This document shows positions 26,686 to 33,898 of a stretch of 64,000 nucleotides of DNA, one piece after another. The notes beneath the pieces were generated by a model. That model was not told where the DNA came from. It saw only the letters and a list, made by a program, of their open reading frames with translations, and ran no database searches. Origin of the DNA: Iodobacter fluviatilis (GTDB lineage: Bacteria > Pseudomonadota > Gammaproteobacteria > Burkholderiales > Chitinibacteraceae); NCBI RefSeq assembly GCF_004194535.1, contig NZ_CP025781.1, positions 3,720,001-3,784,000 of the forward strand, given 5' to 3'. The first letter of the stretch is position 1, and every line of letters begins with the position of its first letter. A program made the position numbers and the translations under genes.

Positions 26686-27608
26686 AACGCCTCCAAAAGA
26701 GACTCGAACTCATCAACGATACCCTCAATTTCATCTACAATATTGGAGTGAGATGGGTGTGAGTATGCATTTAGAGCTACAGGAATAAGCATTTGAGGGG
26801 CATCAGAGAAGATGGTTTTATTTTCCCGAAGATAGTTCTTTAATGTGTTTACGCCCAAACGCTTTGTTTGTTGAATATACTGACGCTGTGCAGCAATAGG
26901 TTGTCCAGCATTTACTTGAATCATGGTAAAGATTACACCAAGAATTTTAGGGTCAATCCTTCCTTCTTCATTGACATATTCATTAAACTCTTTCACTAAT
27001 TCTTTGGTGCTACGTTGAAGGTAGTCAATCCCTAGTGTTGACAAATAATCTGGTTTGGCTGGAATTAATATCTGCTCACTAGCTACAATCGCATTTTTAG
27101 TGACAATATTGAAATTTGGGGGGCAATCAATTAAAACTATGTCGTAATCTGTAGTTGTTGCTAATTTAGCAATGGCATCCCTTAGTTTTCCATGAACTTT
27201 AATATAGTTGCTCTTGGATTGTGTCATATTTACACCGCCAAGAAGAGTGGCCAGCTCTAAGTCAACATTAATTAATCCTAAGTGAGAGCAAATTAAGTCA
27301 ATTCTACCGCCTGCATTGCTTTTTTTAAGCTGTTCATTTACGGCGTTTGGCGTGATAATATATTCCTTCAGCTGCTCTGGCTCTTTGCCTAAGCTAATTG
27401 CATCGAACCAAGATTTTATTGTTTTACTATCTTTGTAGTTTGAATCCCATTCGTCAGGCTTTACAAATGAAAAAGTTAGACTTGCTTGAGCATCGGTGTC
27501 GATTAATAGTACTTTTTTACCTCTCCATGCTAACTCACCAGCTAAATTAGCAGAAACCGTTGTCTTGCCAACGCCGCCTTTGTAATTAATTATTGAAATA
27601 ATATTCAT
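26682..27608 (-). CDS. ParA-family ATPase (deviant Walker A)
   Basis: 308 residues. The deviant Walker A motif is [21 protein letters not shown] at the very N-terminus (the signature Lys is in YKGG), with no N-terminal DNA-binding extension, so it is of the short or Soj/orphan type. DTDAQASLTF and IVLIDCPPNFNIVTKNAI are the further switch motifs. ParA ATPases position DNA or protein cargo by forming patterns on nucleoid DNA. No parS-like iterons were seen and no replication gene is nearby, so this is not a usual plasmid partition locus. Low GC and nearby repeats suggest acquisition by transfer. Confidence 0.85.
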   Translation of the reverse strand: MNIISIINYKGGVGKTTVSANLAGELAWRGKKVLLIDTDAQASLTFSFVKPDEWDSNYKDSKTIKSWFDAISLGKEPEQLKEYIITPNAVNEQLKKSNAGGRIDLICSHLGLINVDLELATLLGGVNMTQSKSNYIKVHGKLRDAIAKLATTTDYDIVLIDCPPNFNIVTKNAIVASEQILIPAKPDYLSTLGIDYLQRSTKELVKEFNEYVNEEGRIDPKILGVIFTMIQVNAGQPIAAQRQYIQQTKRLGVNTLKNYLRENKTIFSDAPQMLIPVALNAYSHPSHSNIVDEIEGIVDEFESLLEAL

Positions 27609-27822
27609 TGTAGTCCCATGGTTTTTATTTTAAAAGCGACTTGCTTGTGCTGGATTTTTAGTTGTTATGTGGCGGACTGTGCCCCGTGTTGAAATGCAGG
27701 TAAATAGCTGTCTTCTGATTATCAATCAGCTTACCATATCTTGCTATTGGATTGCCAAAGCTACAACTTCCCCTGCGTTGATATATATTCTTCAATTGCT
27801 TTCCTACTCCTCTATATTAACA
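27609..27822. other. Upstream region of the ParA module
   Basis: AT-rich and without a gene; it must hold the promoter for the minus-strand pair. TAACA at 27818-27822 is repeated at 27919-27923 on the other side of the MITE-like element. Confidence 0.35.
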
Positions 27823-27918
27823 ACTGATGTTACGCACCCATTATGAAAAATCAATAGGTTAGAATTTTCTCAATCAGCTGCAGAGCGCATTCCACCTAAA
27901 GGCCTGCGTAACATCAGT
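27823..27918. repeat. 96-bp MITE-like element, copy 2 (inverted relative to copy 1)
   Basis: Begins ACTGATGTTACGCA and ends TGCGTAACATCAGT, a perfect 14-bp terminal inverted repeat. The length equals copy 1 exactly (96 bases), with only about five or six differences after reverse complementing. It is flanked by TAACA on both sides, a probable 5-bp target-site duplication. No coding capacity. The region from 27924 to 28145 has no gene, only a weak hairpin around 27978-28014. Confidence 0.85.
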
Positions 27919-28145
27919 TAACAAATTAATACATCAACCTGTGTGTAATTGATCGTTTTTAATTGATCCAAAGTACTACAGCCACCAAGGGCTATTCTTT
28001 CCTTGAAGGGCTGTATCCATCAGAGAAATAGGTAACACACATGCAGATAATCGAGTCGGCAACTACGGAGCTCGCGTCGGAGTGCTTTAAGGATGCAAGC
28101 CTGATGATAGTATTTGTGATGAAAATCTAGGTTGCTTTTCTCCGC

Positions 28146-28167
28146 GCCCTCCGTGGTTCAAGGTTTG
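28146..28167. repeat. Partial end of the CTCTGTG palindrome family
   Basis: CCTCCGTGGTTCAAGGTTT resembles the right end of the full palindrome at 32580-32680 (CTGTGGTTCAAGGTTTAG). It lies just after the end of ccmI. Confidence 0.5.
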
Positions 28168-28187
28168 GGTTGTAATGCAACACAGAG

Positions 28188-29024
28188 CTATTTCACCGCA
28201 TCCCTAGGCTTATCCAATAAGCGGATTTCTTCTTTTAGCCATTGCTCATCTTCAGAGCCCACTTCCAGCAAGATCAGTAGTTTATTCCACCATTCTTTGG
28301 CGGCGGCTTTGTCGCCGCGTTCGACGGCGGCGCTGCCTGCCAGCATCAGGGCATCAGGCTCGCTGGCGTTGACGGATAGGGATTTGACGAGTAAATCGGT
28401 TGGCTTGCCTTTAAAGCTCTTCTGCTCGATGGCGATTACGCCTGCAAAACGGGCGATTTCTCCTGCGTCTTTTTCAATGGCAGGCCATGCTTTTTCGTAA
28501 GCGCTGATTGCTTCCGCGTAGCGGGCTTGCGATCGATAGCTGCGTGCCAACATCAGCCAGCCTTGTTGATCGTTCGGCTCTAAAACCATCCGTGCTTCAA
28601 GTTTTTTAACCATGGCGGCGATTTCATTTGGGCCGATATTGGGGAGCTGACGCGTGCTTGGGTCGAGCGCGGTGGGCGTGCCCAGCTTGAAATACAGCCC
28701 GCCTGCGGCTAATGGCAAGATCAGTAGCAGAGTGATGACTAGCCCCCGCGCAGGGCGCTCGTTTAGTGTTGGGCTGGCGTTGCCGACTTCGTTAATCAGG
28801 CGACTTTCTGCTTCTTGTTGGGCGATGACATGATCGGCTTCGCTTAAACGGCCATAGCGTAAGTCTTCATCCAGTTCGGCCAAAATGGTGTCGTGCAAGG
28901 CATAGCGGGCGCGGCGAATATCACCGGCTTGCGAGCGGCCTTTGAGTAGCGGCCAGATCAGCGCGGCTAGTGTGATGACCACCATCAGTGCGCAGATGAT
29001 GGCAAAGAGGGAGAAAGGATTCAT
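28188..29024 (-). CDS. ccmI: Cytochrome c-type biogenesis protein CcmI
   Basis: 278 residues. Two N-terminal membrane helices (residues 5-26 and about 95-112) flank a cytoplasmic loop with the CcmI pattern YALHDTILAELDEDLRYGRLS. The C-terminal periplasmic part has TPR helices (QQGWLMLARSYRSQARYAEA, then PDALMLAGSAAVERGD). CcmI holds apocytochrome c for the heme-ligation complex with CcmF and CcmH. It is the last gene of the ccm operon; GGGAG precedes its ATG, which overlaps the stop of an 88-codon ORF. Confidence 0.92.
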   Translation of the reverse strand: MNPFSLFAIICALMVVITLAALIWPLLKGRSQAGDIRRARYALHDTILAELDEDLRYGRLSEADHVIAQQEAESRLINEVGNASPTLNERPARGLVITLLLILPLAAGGLYFKLGTPTALDPSTRQLPNIGPNEIAAMVKKLEARMVLEPNDQQGWLMLARSYRSQARYAEAISAYEKAWPAIEKDAGEIARFAGVIAIEQKSFKGKPTDLLVKSLSVNASEPDALMLAGSAAVERGDKAAAKEWWNKLLILLEVGSEDEQWLKEEIRLLDKPRDAVK

Positions 29025-29287
29025 GAGGATGTGCTCCCTTGCGAGCGGCGATAGGTCGACTCAATGAAGATATGGTTTGAAATAATTCTCCAATATGGCA
29101 AGCCGTCATCCCCGAATGGTTTTGTCGGGGATCCAGCCGTGCTACTGGATTCCCGCCAAAGGCACGCGGGAATGACGGAGTTTGGAATGTGGAAAATTAA
29201 TAATGATCTAATCCTGGCGATAGCTAGTGTAATCACCACCATCAGTGCGCAGATTAGGGTAAATAAGCCAAAGTGCGATGTGTTCAT
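29021..29287 (-). CDS. 88-codon chimeric ORF: duplicated ccmI start plus REP palindrome
   Basis: Its ATG overlaps the ccmH stop (ATGA) and its TGA overlaps the ccmI start (ATGA). The first 20 residues, LFTLICALMVVITLA included, copy the CcmI N-terminus (IICALMVVITLA); on DNA level 29224-29254 and 28967-28997 agree in 29 of 31 bases. The frame then runs through a palindromic repeat (29103-29178) and ends in unrelated sequence. It is probably a broken duplicate of the ccmI 5' end whose frame stayed open. It may give a one-helix membrane peptide or only serve as a translational bridge. Confidence 0.55.
   Translation of the reverse strand: MNTSHFGLFTLICALMVVITLAIARIRSLLIFHIPNSVIPACLWRESSSTAGSPTKPFGDDGLPYWRIISNHIFIESTYRRSQGSTSS
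29103..29178. repeat. Double-hairpin REP/BIME-like element
   Basis: The ends CCGTCATCCCCG and CGGGAATGACGG are imperfect inverted repeats. Inside are two hairpins: CCCCGA...TCGGGG around 29110-29130 and ATTCCCG...CGGGAAT around 29149-29173. The style recalls the ATTCCC/GGGAAT repeats of Neisseria. It lies within the 88-codon ORF. Confidence 0.7.
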
Positions 29288-29904
29288 TGCGTGTCCTTGC
29301 CATTGTTGGTGCCATCAAACTCTGCTCGCAAAGCAGCCAGCTGGGCCGGATCGACCTCGCTGGGGGCGGCCTTTCGGTGGCGAATTTGCCGCAGCAACAG
29401 AAACAAACCAATTAAGAGCAGTAGCGGTGGTAACAGCCATAAAAGCAGCGTTCTGGCTTTGAATGGCGGGCGGTAAGTGACAAAGTCACCGTAGCGATCG
29501 GTCAGGTGGCTGATGATTTGCGGGTTACTGTCGCCAGCAGCAATGCGCTCCCGCACTTCGCGGCGCAGGTCTTCGGCCAGCGGTGCACGCGAGCTGGCTA
29601 GGCTTTCATTTTGGCAAACAAGACAGCGCAGCTCGGTAGATAATTCGACCAATCGTGCTTGGGCAACTACATCACTGGCGGCAGGCGCAGCCACCTTGGC
29701 AAAGCTGAGCGCAGGCAGGATGAGGAGCAGGAGTGCGGTGCGTTTTACTAAGACCCTAAGGTCTGTAGACACAGAGGACAGGAAGAACACAGAGCACACA
29801 ATCGAGTCAACCCAAGGATGTTTTTCTCTGTGTTCTCCGTATTCTCTTTTAGCTCTGTGTCTAAAGATCTTTTCGACCTTAAATTTTGAAAATATATTTC
29901 TCAT
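29284..29904 (-). CDS. ccmH: Cytochrome c maturation protein CcmH, N-terminus extended by a palindromic repeat
   Basis: 206 residues from ATG 29904, which overlaps the ccmG stop as ATGA. The normal protein begins near residue 53 with a signal sequence KRTALLLLILPALSFA, followed by ARLVELSTELRCLVCQNESL with the redox CxxC motif and, at the C-terminus, a membrane helix. The 50 residues before it are translated from a palindromic repeat (29753-29885). A GTG at 29772 is an alternative start; no ATG lies nearer. CcmH reduces or holds apocytochrome thiols for heme ligation. The extension would displace the signal peptide if used. Confidence 0.88.
   Translation of the reverse strand: MRNIFSKFKVEKIFRHRAKREYGEHREKHPWVDSIVCSVFFLSSVSTDLRVLVKRTALLLLILPALSFAKVAAPAASDVVAQARLVELSTELRCLVCQNESLASSRAPLAEDLRREVRERIAAGDSNPQIISHLTDRYGDFVTYRPPFKARTLLLWLLPPLLLLIGLFLLLRQIRHRKAAPSEVDPAQLAALRAEFDGTNNGKDTQ
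29753..29885. repeat. CTCTGTG palindrome, copy inside ccmH reading frame
   Basis: AAGGTCTGTAGACACAGAGG at the left pairs imperfectly with the AGCTCTGTGTCTAAAGATCTT region at the right, and the middle has ACACAGAG/CTCTGTGT pairs. Related elements lie at 30441-30548 and 32580-32680. The element is contained in the open frame of ccmH. Confidence 0.7.
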
Positions 29905-30419
29905 AATCGTGCCTTTTGCAGCTCAGGCAGAAGGGTGTTTTTAAAGATATCGGGGGTGACTGCGCCGATGTGTTTGTAAGTAATATTACCGTTTTTATCG
30001 ATTACAAAAGTCTCTGGTACGCCATACACGCCGTAATCAATGCCCACTCTGCCATCCCTATCCGCCACGACTACGTTGTAAGGATTGCCACGGTTTTGCA
30101 GCCATTCTTTGGCATCCTTATCTAAATCTTTATAAGCCAAGCCAACAATGGTGACTTTGTGCTCTGAGGCAATGCTGTTGAGCACCGGATGCTCCTGAAT
30201 GCAGGCGCTGCACCATGAGGCCCATACATTGAGTAACCACGCTTGGCCCTTGAGGCTAGCTGGGGAGAACTGCCCTGTGGCATCTAAGCGATCAAGCTTA
30301 AATTGCGGCGCAGGCTTGCCGATCAGCACGGAAGGGATTTCACGCGGATTAAGCGTTAAACCCGCCGCCAGCAACAGCGCCAGTGCTGCAAAAATAATTA
30401 AAGGAGCAAAGCGTTTCAT
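29901..30419 (-). CDS. ccmG: Thiol:disulfide interchange protein CcmG (DsbE)
   Basis: 172 residues. An N-terminal membrane anchor (residues 4-22) and a thioredoxin fold with the active site WASWCSACIQEHP (Cys70 and Cys73). The CSAC centre differs from the more usual CPTC. The cis-Pro loop GVPETFVIDKNG is present. CcmG reduces the apocytochrome heme-binding cysteines in the periplasm. Its stop overlaps the ccmH start. Confidence 0.93.
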   Translation of the reverse strand: MKRFAPLIIFAALALLLAAGLTLNPREIPSVLIGKPAPQFKLDRLDATGQFSPASLKGQAWLLNVWASWCSACIQEHPVLNSIASEHKVTIVGLAYKDLDKDAKEWLQNRGNPYNVVVADRDGRVGIDYGVYGVPETFVIDKNGNITYKHIGAVTPDIFKNTLLPELQKARL

Positions 30420-30440
30420 TAAAACTTCCTAAGCTGCTAA

Positions 30441-30548
30441 AAGGTCTGTAGATACAGAGAGCGGGAAGAACATAGAGCACACAGAGAAACCCAAAGATAA
30501 TTTTGTCTTTCTCTGTGTCCTCATTTAGCTCTGTGTCTACAGGTTTTA
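30441..30548. repeat. CTCTGTG palindrome between ccmG and ccmF
   Basis: AAGGTCTGTAGATACAGAGA at the left and AGCTCTGTGTCTACAGGTTT at the right are inverted copies, with further ACACAGAGAAA/TTTCTCTGTGT pairing in the middle. It fills the gap between the ccmG start and the ccmF stop. Confidence 0.75.
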
Positions 30549-30552
30549 GGGT

Positions 30553-32529
30553 TTATTCGCCTGTGTGTTTTTTAGCTAAATGTTTCTGGCGATAGCGGCG
30601 GTCGGATAGGGCGATGGCTCCGCCCAGGGCCATTAATATGCAGCCGTACCAGATCCAACCAACCAGTGGTTTGTAATGCACCCGCACCAGCCAATCGCCA
30701 GTGAATGGGTTGTTGCCTAGTGGCTCGCCAAGGGATACATAGACATCTTTGAGCGGCGTATGGTGAATCGCCGCTTCGGTCATCGGCATTTGGCTGGAGA
30801 AATACTGGCGTTTCTCGGGTTGCATTACGCTGATGGCCTTGCCGTTTTGGCTGAGCGTAAGCTGCCCGGTGAGCGCGGCGTAATTGCTGGCTCGGGTTGA
30901 TTTCACCGAGTCAAAACTGAGGGTATAGCCCGCAATATTGTGCGTGTCGCCAAAGGCCATGCGTAAATCGTCTTCATGCTCATAGCTTGACACCACGGTC
31001 ACGCCTGCTACAAACACGGCAATACCAAAGTGGGCGATATGCATGCCAGAAAAAGCCGCAGGCACATTGCATAATGCTCGCCACCATGTGTTGCCATTAC
31101 GGCGGTTGCTGATTAAGCGGCGGCTCCAGTCACGCACTGAGGTGATCGCCACCCAAAGTGCCACGGCAAGTGCGGCGGCCACGCCCCATTTCCATTGCCC
31201 CCAGCAAAGTGGCAGCAAGATGCCACCCACAATCGCCAGAATCATCGGAACGTAATAAGCAAGCCATAGGCCGTGGCCATCTTGGTTTTTCCAGCGCACG
31301 CTGCCGCTTAAACCCATGAGCAGCATGGCGGGCATCATCAGTGGAATAAACACGCTGTTGAAATAAGGTGGGCCGACGGAGAGCTTGCCTTGGCCAAGTG
31401 CGTCAATCAGCAGCGGGTAAAGCGTGCCAAGAAAAACCGTGGCACAGGCGACCATTAGAATCACATTGTTGGTGAGCAGCAGTGCTTCACGAGAGCACCA
31501 GTTAAACGCGCCGCCACCTTCTAGTAAGGGCGCGCGCCATGCATAAAGCGCTAGCGATGCGCCGATCACCACGCAGAGGAAAATCAAAATAAATAAGCCG
31601 CGCGCCGGATCGGTGGCAAAGGCGTGTACCGAAGTCAGTACGCCAGATCGCACTAAAAACGTGCCTAAGAGCGAGAGCGAGAAGGTGCCAATCGCTAGCA
31701 ATACCGTCCAGTGCTTAAAGGCATTGCGTTTTTCGGCCACGGCTAAGGAATGAATTAGCGCCGTTCCGGCCAGCCAAGGCATAAAGGAAGCGTTTTCAAC
31801 TGGATCCCAAAACCACCAGCCGCCCCAGCCCAATTCGTAATAAGCCCATGCACTGCCCAGCATAATGCCCAGCGTAAGCGAAACCCACGCGGCGGCTGTC
31901 CAAGGGCGGCTCCAGCGTGCCCAGCTGGCATCCAGCCGGCCAGAAATCAGTGCTGCCACGGCAAAGGCGAAGGCCACAGAAAAGCCCACATAACCCATAT
32001 AAAGAAGGGGCGGGTGAAAAATCAGCCCCAAGTCTTGCAGTAGCGGGTTTAAATCTGCGCCATTACTCGGTGCGGGAAGCTGGCGAATAAATGGGCTGGA
32101 AGTGAGCAATATAAACAGGTACAGGCCACTGCCTACCCACGCTAACACGCCGCTCACCAACGATTGCACCGAGAGAGGTAGATTGCGTGCAAACACCGCC
32201 ACCGCTGCACCCCAGCCAGAGAGCATCAACACCCAAAGCAGGAGCGAGCCTTCATGCCCACCCCAAACAGCGGCAAACTTAAACCAGACCGGCAGCAGGC
32301 TGTTGGATTGCCGCGCGACATAGCGAATCGAAAAATCGTCTTGCAAAAAAGCCGTGGCCAGCAGCGCAAAGGCCGTGGCGGTAAGGGCTAATTGCAACAG
32401 CGCCGCTGGTCTGGCGATGCGCATGGCGGGCAGCCACTGCTTAACCCCGCCCCAAATCCCCAGCGTGCCCTGCACCAGCGCCACCAGTAGCGCCAGAATC
32501 AGCGTGAAAGTACCTAGTTCACCAATCAT
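30553..32529 (-). CDS. ccmF: Cytochrome c heme lyase subunit CcmF
   Basis: 658 residues with about 15 membrane helices. The WWD heme-handling signature WGGWWFWDPVENASFMPWL is near residues 234-252, and the conserved periplasmic His residues flank it. CcmF, with CcmH and CcmI, attaches heme to the CxxCH motif of apocytochromes. Length and order in the operon are standard. Confidence 0.96.
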   Translation of the reverse strand: MIGELGTFTLILALLVALVQGTLGIWGGVKQWLPAMRIARPAALLQLALTATAFALLATAFLQDDFSIRYVARQSNSLLPVWFKFAAVWGGHEGSLLLWVLMLSGWGAAVAVFARNLPLSVQSLVSGVLAWVGSGLYLFILLTSSPFIRQLPAPSNGADLNPLLQDLGLIFHPPLLYMGYVGFSVAFAFAVAALISGRLDASWARWSRPWTAAAWVSLTLGIMLGSAWAYYELGWGGWWFWDPVENASFMPWLAGTALIHSLAVAEKRNAFKHWTVLLAIGTFSLSLLGTFLVRSGVLTSVHAFATDPARGLFILIFLCVVIGASLALYAWRAPLLEGGGAFNWCSREALLLTNNVILMVACATVFLGTLYPLLIDALGQGKLSVGPPYFNSVFIPLMMPAMLLMGLSGSVRWKNQDGHGLWLAYYVPMILAIVGGILLPLCWGQWKWGVAAALAVALWVAITSVRDWSRRLISNRRNGNTWWRALCNVPAAFSGMHIAHFGIAVFVAGVTVVSSYEHEDDLRMAFGDTHNIAGYTLSFDSVKSTRASNYAALTGQLTLSQNGKAISVMQPEKRQYFSSQMPMTEAAIHHTPLKDVYVSLGEPLGNNPFTGDWLVRVHYKPLVGWIWYGCILMALGGAIALSDRRYRQKHLAKKHTGE

Positions 32530-32579
32530 TGTTTTTCCTGTAGTAAAAAGGCTTCAGCTTGGTTTGATGCGAAGCTAAG

Positions 32580-32680
32580 TCTTGAACCACAGAGAGCACA
32601 GAGGACACAGAGAAAACCTGATGCTTTTTGGTTTTCTCTGTGGTGCTCTGTGATCTCGTTTTACTCTGTGGTTCAAGGTT
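32580..32680. repeat. CTCTGTG palindrome between ccmF and ccmE (copy 1)
   Basis: CTTGAACCACAGAG at the left is repeated inverted as CTCTGTGGTTCAAG at the right, with inner AGAAAACC/GGTTTTCT pairing around a short loop, so the whole can fold into one long hairpin. Confidence 0.8.
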
Positions 32681-32773
32681 TAGCTCCGATAATAAGGGCG
32701 TTGTATGGCTTAAACGCATCGCAAAAAGAGAGCAGAGGGTGGCGCGTGGGCATGAATTGTGCCTACCCTCTAT

Positions 32774-32834
32774 GTTTTGGTTTTATCCGTGTGCTCTGTG
32801 TTCTGTTATTAGCTCGGTGTCTACAGACCTTTTA
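32774..32834. repeat. CTCTGTG palindrome half between ccmF and ccmE (copy 2)
   Basis: GTGTGCTCTGTGTTCTG and GTGTCTACAGACCTTTTAAA match the right half of the ccmH and ccmG/ccmF copies. The left half is replaced by a short GTGGGCA...TGCCTACCCTC palindrome (32747-32769), another small repeat type also seen at 39421-39444. Confidence 0.6.
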
Positions 32835-33275
32835 AATCTTTTTATCTGCCGCTTTCTGATGTGCTTTGTTTACTGCATCTTGCGCTTCGGGGGGCATGTA
32901 GTTTTCGTCGTGTTTGGCGAGCACTTCGGTGGCGGTGAAGATGCCGTTTTCCCAACTCCCTTCGGCCACTACGCCTTTGCCTTCTTTAAATAAATCCGGC
33001 AGCAAACCACGAAATTGCACGGGGATGTTTTTATCGGTGTCGGTCACTGTAAAGCGAATGCTCACGCCATCGCTTGCGCGGATCAGGCTTTTATCCACCA
33101 CCATCCCGCCCAACCTAAAAGCTCTACCATGCGGCGCTTCACCATTGATAATTTGCGTTGGCGAGTAAAAAAACACTAGGTTTTGGCGAAAAGCATTCAC
33201 TACAAAAAAAGTAACCAAAGCCAGTGTGATTAAAGCACCCACAATCCAAAATATACGTTTACGTCTGGGGGACAT
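32832..33275 (-). CDS. ccmE: Periplasmic heme chaperone CcmE
   Basis: 147 residues with an N-terminal membrane anchor (residues 9-26) and the beta-barrel domain. The heme-binding His122 is in VLAKHDENYMPPE. FRLGGMV and VQFRGLLPDLFKEGKGVVAEG are family hallmarks. CcmE carries heme from CcmABCD to CcmF. Confidence 0.95.
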   Translation of the reverse strand: MSPRRKRIFWIVGALITLALVTFFVVNAFRQNLVFFYSPTQIINGEAPHGRAFRLGGMVVDKSLIRASDGVSIRFTVTDTDKNIPVQFRGLLPDLFKEGKGVVAEGSWENGIFTATEVLAKHDENYMPPEAQDAVNKAHQKAADKKI

Positions 33276-33679
33276 GGGTTTCTCCTATTTGTTGATGATT
33301 CTTAGCGTGTTGCTGTCTGTGTACTAAGCCGCAACGCAAAAGAGGTCTTTTTAGTGCCTTCGGTACGGTGATTTTGGTGCGGGAGTCCCTCGGGGGGACT
33401 CACTTTCTTGAACGGCCAAGAAAGTAAGCAAAGAAGGCCGCCCCGACCAGCACGAAGGCCCCTCACTGCGGATAATCGGCTCGGCGCAAAAGGCTGCTCG
33501 CTCGCTGCCTCGCTACCCCTTTTCCGAAACCCCGATCCGCTTATTCCTCGCTTCGGCGTGCTTCAAGGGGACTTTAAAAAGCCCCGTGCCGAGCGTGTGG
33601 TTATTATGTTCTTTCCGTTGTTTGCTACTAAAAAACAACCCGCGTATTTTTTAGCACCGCTCGCGGGTTTTAACCCGCC
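33276..33679. other. 404-base gap inside the ccm operon filled with repeats
   Basis: Between ccmE and ccmD. It holds a hairpin GAGTCCC/GGGACTC (33383-33401), a stretch CTTTCTTGAACGGCCAAGAA with an internal TTTCTTG/CAAGAAA inverted repeat (33402-33424), and the REP-like repeat at 33636-33683. No gene is apparent. The gap is unusual because ccmD and ccmE are normally adjacent or overlapping. Confidence 0.6.
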
Positions 33680-33683
33680 CTAC
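33636..33683. repeat. REP-like palindromic repeat (copy 2)
   Basis: AACCCGCG at 33637-33644 and CGCGGGTT at 33662-33669 form the stem, followed by AACCCGCCCTAC. It shares CCCGCGTATTTTTTAGCA with the copy at 26172-26230. Confidence 0.65.
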
Positions 33684-33898
33684 AATAGCGATGAATGCTC
33701 ATATCCCTCATCCTCCATCTCCTCCGCCAAAGCCATTCGCCGTAAGTGCTGAATTACTTGCTTGCGTTGTTGCCTGATCAATAGCCACTCCATGCCCAGC
33801 CCCAAAACACAGGCTAAGAAAGAGCCCCACACATATAAGCCGTATCCACCCATATGAATAAAATCGCTGAAGCTGGCCCAGTAGAGGGTTGCGAACAT
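33680..33898 (-). CDS. ccmD: Heme exporter protein CcmD
   Basis: 72 residues with one membrane helix (about 18-40) after DFIHMGGYGLYVWGSF, the standard CcmD pattern, and a basic segment RQQRKQVIQHLRR. CcmD helps release holo-CcmE from CcmABC. Its ATG overlaps the ccmC stop (TAATG). Confidence 0.92.
   Translation of the reverse strand: MFATLYWASFSDFIHMGGYGLYVWGSFLACVLGLGMEWLLIRQQRKQVIQHLRRMALAEEMEDEGYEHSSLL

Noticed and set aside
26021-28187. CRISPR array or tRNA-linked attachment sites around the ParA module
   Set aside because: No regularly spaced direct repeats and no tRNA gene were seen; the only repeats are the 96-bp element, its flanking TAACA and a REP-like palindrome.
29064-29944. 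Plus-strand frames opposite ccmH and the repeat region
   Set aside because: They are antisense shadows of ccmH and of palindromic repeats.
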